Below, in pieces: positions 58,761 through 64,000 of a stretch of 64,000 nt of DNA (positions within the stretch are counted from its first letter, which is position 1; each line of letters opens with the position of its first letter). This DNA is from a virus: IMG/VR virus record IMGVR_UViG_3300006752_006525, positions 33,320 through 97,319 of that record; one strand, written 5' to 3'. The notes beneath the pieces were generated by a model. It was not told where the DNA came from. It made no database searches and was given only the letters and a program-made list of their open reading frames with translations. Both the position numbers and the translations under genes were made by a program.

Positions 58761-59992
58761 GGTACTCCTTGACTGTTGATGTCTTCGCCAGTGATTGCTG
58801 ATTGTTGATTTGCTATCTGTTGCTTACGATACCAACTAAAGTCTGTTACAAAGTCTATTTGCCCTGCATAACCTGAGTACTCTTTGTCTTTGAATATCAA
58901 TTTACGTCCTGGCAAACCAGATTCTGGATATTTCATAATAAAGTCTGGTATAAATCCTCTTTGTTTAATAACATTCTGTATGTGATTTTTAGCAGAGTCT
59001 GTCATGTTTCTCAGCATAAACTTGCAATCTCTTTCTTTGCCTACAAATTGTTTTTCATTAAATTCGTGTAGTTGTTCACAAAGTCCTTTGACTCTGTCCT
59101 CATAATGTCTATACTGATCCCAATCAAAGTTGATAAATTGATCCAGTGGCCACCCACCCATTAACTCTTGGAAAGCGGCATTGGCATTTCTTGCACCCAA
59201 TATAACCATAGGCTTACCATAAAACACAGGACGCCACGTTTTTTCTGTGCTGAAACGTGCTCTGATAGTGCTTTCCATAACAACATCTATTAAACCATTT
59301 GTGTATTCCTGTGGCCAAACACCATATTGATCTACTGTGCCGTTACCAGCAGTGCGAACCATGTTGCTTTTGTCCCAATGCTGAAAGTTTGGATATTGTT
59401 GTTTTGTGTTGTTCAGTATTACTTTACCCAATGGCATAACACCTTGCTCTGCCATTATGTCTAATGCTCTGTGTCTGTGATACCAGCATTCACCTATCAT
59501 TGTGGTCCACAAATGTGTAGGAGTGTTGTTTGCTATATCGTTTGCTACACTGGCTTGAAATTCATTTAATTCATTATTCCTACTGACTTCTAGATAGTTG
59601 TGTGCTGTTAACCACATGAAATATGAAGGCCAACACACTACGTCTACACGAGCTATAAAGTATTCCAATTGATGTATGGTTGGTTCAGTGTCTTCCCATT
59701 TAATGGATAACCTATCCATGTCGTCAGCACCATATACATTCCTGTGAGCACCAGTAACAAATGTAATAAATGCCTGTGCTTGTTCTAATGCATCACGCAA
59801 CTCCAACACACTGTCTTCATTGATACAACTGGCAAATGTCCATTCTTCAGGACCCCAGTGAATTATATGAGTGTTGTTGAACTCACCGTTTTGTATTTGT
59901 TTGATAATATCAACAAATTCTACTTGATCATACCATTGATAGATATGAACAGTGTTAGATATATTGTTGGTATAGTGCGTGAAAGTACTCAT
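58748..59992 (-). CDS. Glycosyltransferase-like protein, 414 aa
   Basis: The C-terminal half has FSTEKTWRPVFYGKPMVILGARN, an S/T-E-K-T...P-x-x-I-L-G pattern shared with the proteins at 59955 and 63383. This resembles the donor site of GT-B enzymes that carry an E-K motif. The N-terminal half is Trp/His-rich. No membrane segment. It overlaps the upstream paralogue by 38 bases. Confidence 0.6.
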   Translation of the reverse strand: MSTFTHYTNNISNTVHIYQWYDQVEFVDIIKQIQNGEFNNTHIIHWGPEEWTFASCINEDSVLELRDALEQAQAFITFVTGAHRNVYGADDMDRLSIKWEDTEPTIHQLEYFIARVDVVCWPSYFMWLTAHNYLEVSRNNELNEFQASVANDIANNTPTHLWTTMIGECWYHRHRALDIMAEQGVMPLGKVILNNTKQQYPNFQHWDKSNMVRTAGNGTVDQYGVWPQEYTNGLIDVVMESTIRARFSTEKTWRPVFYGKPMVILGARNANAAFQELMGGWPLDQFINFDWDQYRHYEDRVKGLCEQLHEFNEKQFVGKERDCKFMLRNMTDSAKNHIQNVIKQRGFIPDFIMKYPESGLPGRKLIFKDKEYSGYAGQIDFVTDFSWYRKQQIANQQSAITGEDINSQGVPWLL

Positions 59993-61097
59993 GTTCCTTA
60001 ACCTTTTCCGATGTGTGTGCTACTAATCGTATGTAATGATCCATTTGATAATTGTAAATATCTTTAGGAACACTTCTCTGTTCTCGGACTATTTGTAAAA
60101 ACTTGTTGCAATTATTCCATGCCACATGACTTACTTTTCTATATAGATCGTTGAGATTCTTGTCTTCCAGTGTTCTCAAATTGTCCATAATGGCTTCTAT
60201 GCGTTTCTGTGCATCTGGTTCACTGTCAAAACTGTAATCAAAAATGTCATCATAGAGATAAAAACCCATTTCTGTTAATTTTTTATGTATGCCTGGCGCA
60301 CCTAGTATGAGGAAAGGCTTTTGTGCCATTATAGGCTCTATGGTTTTTTCTGTTATCCAAGGATGATCTAATGTGGTTTCTGTTATTACTTGACAGAATG
60401 CTTGACTGTAAATTGGGTGTACTTGATATGAATACCATGTGGTGTCGTCAATCAAGTTAGGATGAACCCTTGTTGCTGTGCCTAAATGATGATTTTTGAA
60501 GTCTGTTAACCATTTTGGAGGGGTGTTTACGTCTGGTTTAGGCAGTGGCATTGGCGTTGTTGTGTCATCGAAGTTTTCAAACTCATAGCCAGAACTCTTA
60601 TTCCATGTATAAACATTGTTATCCAAGAAGCCTTGCTCTGCTAGATTATCCATCAATTGACATCTATGTGGTCTAGGCTTACCGTTATACACAATAAAAG
60701 GATAAGTGATACCCATTTCTAAGTCTTCATATGGGAAGTCCTCGCACTCTGGTACAAGTTTTCTAGCAGTGAATCTCATTGCACTGTCATATAAAAAGTA
60801 TTCGGGCCAACTGATGATTTTAGCAAACTGAGACATTTCGTTCCACTGCTGATCAATTGTGAGTTTGTCTATACTGCTCACAATAGTCAACATGAGGTCT
60901 CTGTCGCCTAACATTTTAACTATCTCATGTACTTTGTCTACTTCGGAATCTTTGGGGAAACGCAATCCTTCATAAGCATCAATCCATATAACATGACTGC
61001 TTTGATCTATGTTAGCAAGTATTGCAATTATATCTTGTTTATATTTGATCCAGGGTGCTTCATCTGGATTTACGTAAATTATATTGTTTTTAGCCAT
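59955..61097 (-). CDS. Glycosyltransferase-like protein, 380 aa
   Basis: ATG 61097 (MAKNNIIYVNPDE) is chosen because an upstream ATG at 61142 lies before the predicted late transcription start. WITEKTIEPIMAQKPFLILGAPG near residue 280 and GFYLYDDIFDYSFD match the same family as 58748 and 63383. FIVYNGKPRPHRCQLMDNLAEQG near residue 160 fits the linker to the second GT-B domain. The sugar and acceptor are unknown. Confidence 0.62.
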   Translation of the reverse strand: MAKNNIIYVNPDEAPWIKYKQDIIAILANIDQSSHVIWIDAYEGLRFPKDSEVDKVHEIVKMLGDRDLMLTIVSSIDKLTIDQQWNEMSQFAKIISWPEYFLYDSAMRFTARKLVPECEDFPYEDLEMGITYPFIVYNGKPRPHRCQLMDNLAEQGFLDNNVYTWNKSSGYEFENFDDTTTPMPLPKPDVNTPPKWLTDFKNHHLGTATRVHPNLIDDTTWYSYQVHPIYSQAFCQVITETTLDHPWITEKTIEPIMAQKPFLILGAPGIHKKLTEMGFYLYDDIFDYSFDSEPDAQKRIEAIMDNLRTLEDKNLNDLYRKVSHVAWNNCNKFLQIVREQRSVPKDIYNYQMDHYIRLVAHTSEKVKEHEYFHALYQQYI

Positions 61098-61121
61098 ATA
61101 CTCTATCTTTTGTGTGTAATA

Positions 61122-61137
61122 ACAGTTAAATAACTGT
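61122..61137. promoter_or_regulatory. Inverted repeat between divergent genes
   Basis: ACAGTTA-AA-TAACTGT, seven perfect base pairs per arm, next to the predicted start of the minus transcript and 33 bases before the plus gene at 61170. It could be an operator or an mRNA hairpin. Confidence 0.4.
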
Positions 61138-61143
61138 ATCAAC

Positions 61144-61151
61144 TATTTATT
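61144..61151 (-). promoter_or_regulatory. Late-type promoter (AATAAATA)
   Basis: Minus-strand AATAAATA followed by GTTGATAC; drives the 61097-57870 operon. Confidence 0.6.
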
Positions 61152-61169
61152 AAAGGTCAAAAGAAAATC

Positions 61170-61793
61170 ATGAGTTTTTCCGCTGTAAATGAATTCGAAA
61201 AACAACTTGCAGACTGGTGGGGTGCTCCTTTTGCTGTAGCAACTGATTGTTGTACCCATGCTATAGAGCTGTGTTTGCGTTATAAACGTGCTACAAGCAT
61301 TCACACTGTGCCTAAACACACTTATATCAGTATTCCCATGACATTGGAAAAAGTAGACTTACCTTGGGATTGGACCGACGAAGAGTGGTTTAGTTTTTAT
61401 GAAATTGGCACCTCAGGTATCATTGACAGTGCTGTATACTGGAAAAAAGGCGGTTACATTGATTTAAGTCTACAGTGTTTGAGTTTTCAATTCAAAAAGC
61501 CTCTCAACTTAGGCAGAGGTGGTGCTATATTGTGTGGCACAGAAAAAGAATACAGTGATCTCAAAGCAATGGCATATGACGGCAGAGATCAGAACAGTAA
61601 TACATATTGGGGTGATCAACGCATCAGCACAATGGGTTATCACTATTACATGACACCCGAAACTGCTGTAATGGGCATGGAAAGACTGCCCAGCAGTCAT
61701 AAACGTGCTACCAAGCAATGGAGTTGGCAAGATTACCCAGACTGTTCACAAATGCCTGTGTTTCGCAAAAAGGGCATGATGTATTATGTCTAG
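61170..61793 (+). CDS. Short DegT/DnrJ/EryC1-like sugar aminotransferase, 207 aa
   Basis: FEKQLADWWGAPFAVATDCCTHAIELCL near residues 8-36 matches the start of DegT-type PLP enzymes (cofactor loop T-x-x-x-H/A-A). FQFKKPLNLGRGGAIL near residue 108 aligns with the catalytic Lys segment (F-x-x-x-K-x-x-x-x-G-x-G-G). The usual C-terminal domain (family about 370 residues) is missing, yet the frame ends cleanly. It could be a minimal active form, a degenerate copy or a binding protein. It shares eight bases with the next gene. Confidence 0.75.
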   Translation: MSFSAVNEFEKQLADWWGAPFAVATDCCTHAIELCLRYKRATSIHTVPKHTYISIPMTLEKVDLPWDWTDEEWFSFYEIGTSGIIDSAVYWKKGGYIDLSLQCLSFQFKKPLNLGRGGAILCGTEKEYSDLKAMAYDGRDQNSNTYWGDQRISTMGYHYYMTPETAVMGMERLPSSHKRATKQWSWQDYPDCSQMPVFRKKGMMYYV

Positions 61794-62676
61794 AACCTTT
61801 ATATTTGGTTGTTCATACACACAATACATGTGGCCCACATGGGCAGATATCATACAATTATCAGAAAGAGAACGTGGCAACCAATGCTGGAACTTTGGCA
61901 TGTGTGGTGTCAGCAATTCAGGCATAGCAACCAACATAAACATTGCAGACAGTGTGTTCAACTTCACAGAAGCAGATCGCATAATGATATTGTGGACCAG
62001 TTTGCACAGAATAGACCGTTTAGAAACCTATTGGGACTGCCAGTTAGAGCGAAATGTAATGCAATGGGAGATGCGTGGCAGTATATTTGGCAACGATAAA
62101 CCTGAACACATACAGCAATGGATCAAACACGAATGGCAAATGGAAACAGACATCATGAACAACTGGACCACTATGCGTTCAATTGATCGTGCATATCAGC
62201 CTGCTTTCCAAGGACATATCCGAGAACCACTGCTAGAACGTGATGTACAGCATTTTGATCTTAATCCTGAAATTGCCATGTGGTATAGAAGTTATTATAC
62301 AAAAAATAAACACAATTTATTTGACATAGACAAGAAATCAATGTGGAACAACGGCGAACTAGATGACTATGCTGTGCGTGATCCACATCCATGCCCCGTA
62401 AGCCACCTTAAATACGCAGAAAGCACAGGTATACCCATCACTGATTCAGTAAAACAATTAATACATAATTGGCAAGATGAATTTATTGCAAAAGGCTATT
62501 CAGCAGACCAATTACAAGAAATTATTCCATGGAGAGACTGGGAGATGCCCAGAGTAAACTGTATTACCACAGAATTAAATGAAAAATGGGGAATAGAATC
62601 AGGTGCAGAAATCGAAAACTATGTGTGGCTATGGAAGCAGGTCAGCCCTAGCACCATTTTGAATAAAATCATATAA
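61786..62676 (+). CDS. SGNH-hydrolase-like protein, 296 aa
   Basis: FIFGCSYTQY at residues 5-14 is block I with the catalytic Ser, NFGMCGVSNSGIA near residue 37 fits block II, and RDPHPCPVSHLKYAE near residue 202 supplies a D-x-H pair. It is a clear relative in layout of the 57870 protein. Its 3' end overlaps the convergent gene at 62629 by 48 bases. Confidence 0.68.
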   Translation: MSRTFIFGCSYTQYMWPTWADIIQLSERERGNQCWNFGMCGVSNSGIATNINIADSVFNFTEADRIMILWTSLHRIDRLETYWDCQLERNVMQWEMRGSIFGNDKPEHIQQWIKHEWQMETDIMNNWTTMRSIDRAYQPAFQGHIREPLLERDVQHFDLNPEIAMWYRSYYTKNKHNLFDIDKKSMWNNGELDDYAVRDPHPCPVSHLKYAESTGIPITDSVKQLIHNWQDEFIAKGYSADQLQEIIPWRDWEMPRVNCITTELNEKWGIESGAEIENYVWLWKQVSPSTILNKII

Positions 62677-63390
62677 CACATCAGCATACAGTGCATGTGG
62701 TTCTTCTGCATGATGCCAATACTTTGCCAGAGGGTTCTCATGACCCAGGTTCTTGTAGTACCAATAAAAACATTTTGAATTATTTCTAGGATAAAGATAG
62801 TTGCTCTCATCTATGTGTGCATAATCCTGTGAACAATAGTGATTAAAGCCTTCATGATTGCTGTTAGGATACATGTACATGGTGTTACAGAACGTGTAGG
62901 GTATGTTTTCCATTTTCAAATAACTCTGTAAACCCCACTGTAATGAGATTGTTTGTAACCACATCATCTTCTCTTGTCTCACTTGATAATCGTGCCAATA
63001 CTTGATAATGTGCTTCTCTTCGTCGTTAGCACCTTCCCAACCTGAATTAACCTGTAAGAAGTTGTCCATATAGCCATTATACCATGTAACAGCAGGATTC
63101 ATCTCCCCATACCACACTTTATAAGGGCTTGGCACATCTAATCTGGTTAATTCTGTGAAAGCAACCAACACACGAGCAGGTTTACCATTCTCACTAATCC
63201 ATTCTCTCACACTTCGCACAATAGCAGGGTTAGAACTGGCGCCCAGTGCAATGTTTACCGGCTCTAACCCCATTTTTTTAGCAAGTTGATTGCCAAAACT
63301 CTTGCGACGATTGTGTTTGCAGTCTTCAATGCCTGATATCTCATATCCTGCGGCATTGCTACATCCTGCTATCAATAACTGTTCACTCAC
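62629..63390 (-). CDS. SGNH-hydrolase-like protein, 253 aa
   Basis: LLIAGCSNAAGYE at residues 5-17 is block I, with Ser after Cys as in its relatives, and NIALGASSNPAIVRS near 46 block II. HHAEEPHALYADVLYDFI near residue 226 has the late His, but Glu-Glu replaces the usual D-x-x. It overlaps the next upstream gene by eight bases. Confidence 0.65.
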   Translation of the reverse strand: MSEQLLIAGCSNAAGYEISGIEDCKHNRRKSFGNQLAKKMGLEPVNIALGASSNPAIVRSVREWISENGKPARVLVAFTELTRLDVPSPYKVWYGEMNPAVTWYNGYMDNFLQVNSGWEGANDEEKHIIKYWHDYQVRQEKMMWLQTISLQWGLQSYLKMENIPYTFCNTMYMYPNSNHEGFNHYCSQDYAHIDESNYLYPRNNSKCFYWYYKNLGHENPLAKYWHHAEEPHALYADVLYDFIQNGARADLLP

Positions 63391-64000
63391 TGCGTATTCC
63401 TTTTTTGCTTACTTTAACGTCTTGCATTTTGTGTGCATCACCGTGATCTGGTGCAAAACTTCTGCTAACCTCTTCCACATCATAACTGTGACGTGTGGCT
63501 ATTCTGCCTGTTACTGTGACATCTCGCACCAATACCTCCCAGTTGTGTCTCAGCACTTCACTCATCTCTCGATACATTATGCGTAAATCTTCTATGCTAC
63601 GATTACGTATGCTTTGTGCTACACGCAACACTTCACATAGACGTTGTGGATTATCCCGTATATTATCGTACTTTTCAGGCCACCATTCTGAAAACGTTTC
63701 AAAACCCATTTCCCGCATGTACTGTAAACTGTGTACAGGTGCTATCAGCAAGAACGGCGATGCATACAGTATGCTTTGAAACACTTTTTCTGATATGTTG
63801 CCGGTGGGTTGTGCAAAACGACTTTCTGTTACCAGATCACAAAATGAATCCATGTAGTAACTTCTCAAGCGATAGTGTATCAAATTCTCATGCACAGGGT
63901 TATGTCCGTGTGCATACAGTTCTTCCTGTATGTGTCGAGGATACACATGCCCAGCACATTCTACCAAATCAGTTGCTCGACGTGCAGGCAAGTCTACCAC
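63383..64000 (-). CDS. Glycosyltransferase-like protein, 5' end outside the window
   Basis: The frame is open to the window edge (a GTG codon there may be internal), so only the last 205 residues are seen. NISEKVFQSILYASPFLLIAPVHSLQYMREMGFETF shares the S-E-K...P-F-L-L-I pattern with the proteins at 58748 and 59955. The C-terminal tail is charged. Confidence 0.6.
   Translation of the reverse strand: MVDLPARRATDLVECAGHVYPRHIQEELYAHGHNPVHENLIHYRLRSYYMDSFCDLVTESRFAQPTGNISEKVFQSILYASPFLLIAPVHSLQYMREMGFETFSEWWPEKYDNIRDNPQRLCEVLRVAQSIRNRSIEDLRIMYREMSEVLRHNWEVLVRDVTVTGRIATRHSYDVEEVSRSFAPDHGDAHKMQDVKVSKKGIRSE

Noticed and set aside
61098-61142. Upstream ATG at 61142 for the glycosyltransferase-like gene
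   Set aside because: The late promoter at 61151-61144 predicts transcription starting below it, so the codon would not be in the mRNA.
1-64000. CRISPR array, insertion sequence, integrase or attachment site
   Set aside because: No regularly spaced identical repeats, transposase or integrase motifs were seen; tRNA genes have no flanking duplicated 3' ends.

Overview
The window is AT-rich, almost fully coding DNA of a tailed phage with a T4-type (marine myovirus-like) gene set. It encodes a family B DNA polymerase, a gp45-like sliding clamp, a T4-type ATP-dependent ligase, an RNase H/FEN-type 5' exonuclease, a possible DsbA-like protein, long repetitive fibre proteins, and tRNAs. No rRNA or ribosomal protein genes are present. 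Genes overlap by 1-8 bases in long operons. Two promoter classes recur. The first is host-sigma70-like: TTGACA, usually a 16-bp spacer, then TATAAT/TATACT. The second is T4-late-like: GATAAATA, TATAAATA or AATAAATA. The host cannot be named from sequence; a marine bacterium is my inference from gene content.

Layout. 1-12.6 kb (+): truncated ClpA-like ATPase, small virion proteins and three large fibre/structural proteins, ending at a bidirectional terminator. 12.67-13.9 kb (-): a late unit of two tandem glutamine-riboswitch-like aptamers upstream of a 49-residue peptide, then a 7Fe-type ferredoxin and a 2OG-oxygenase-like protein. 13.9-19 kb: a lipoprotein with calcium-binding-like repeats, early genes, four tRNAs and an FkbM-like methyltransferase. 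19-29 kb: a holin-like protein, DNA polymerase, sliding clamp, a DpdA-like (TGT-family) protein, MazG and many small membrane proteins. 29-36 kb: QueD-like, glycosyltransferase, GalE-like, phosphoribosyltransferase, FolE, an unknown protein, QueE and a 2OG oxygenase. 36-48 kb: 5' exonuclease, HNH nuclease, winged-helix protein, MoxR ATPase plus VWA protein, ligase and late genes. 48-64 kb (mostly -): DUF3307-like membrane protein, methyltransferases, a 1,688-residue repeat protein, two sulfotransferase-like proteins, a carbamoyltransferase, three SGNH-like proteins, three related glycosyltransferase-like proteins and a short DegT-like protein.

How it fits together. FolE, a QueD-like protein, QueE and a DpdA-like transglycosylase suggest that the phage makes a 7-deazaguanine and inserts it into its DNA. 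The DpdA-like gene directly follows the sliding clamp gene. Its C-terminus nearly matches that of the phage DNA polymerase (E-x-L-x-x-F-F-E-F), so the modification enzyme may ride on the clamp. The riboswitch unit suggests that a late peptide responds to cellular glutamine. The 49-64 kb island looks like a glycan-building and decorating set. Functional statements rest on motifs read by eye; no database search was run.
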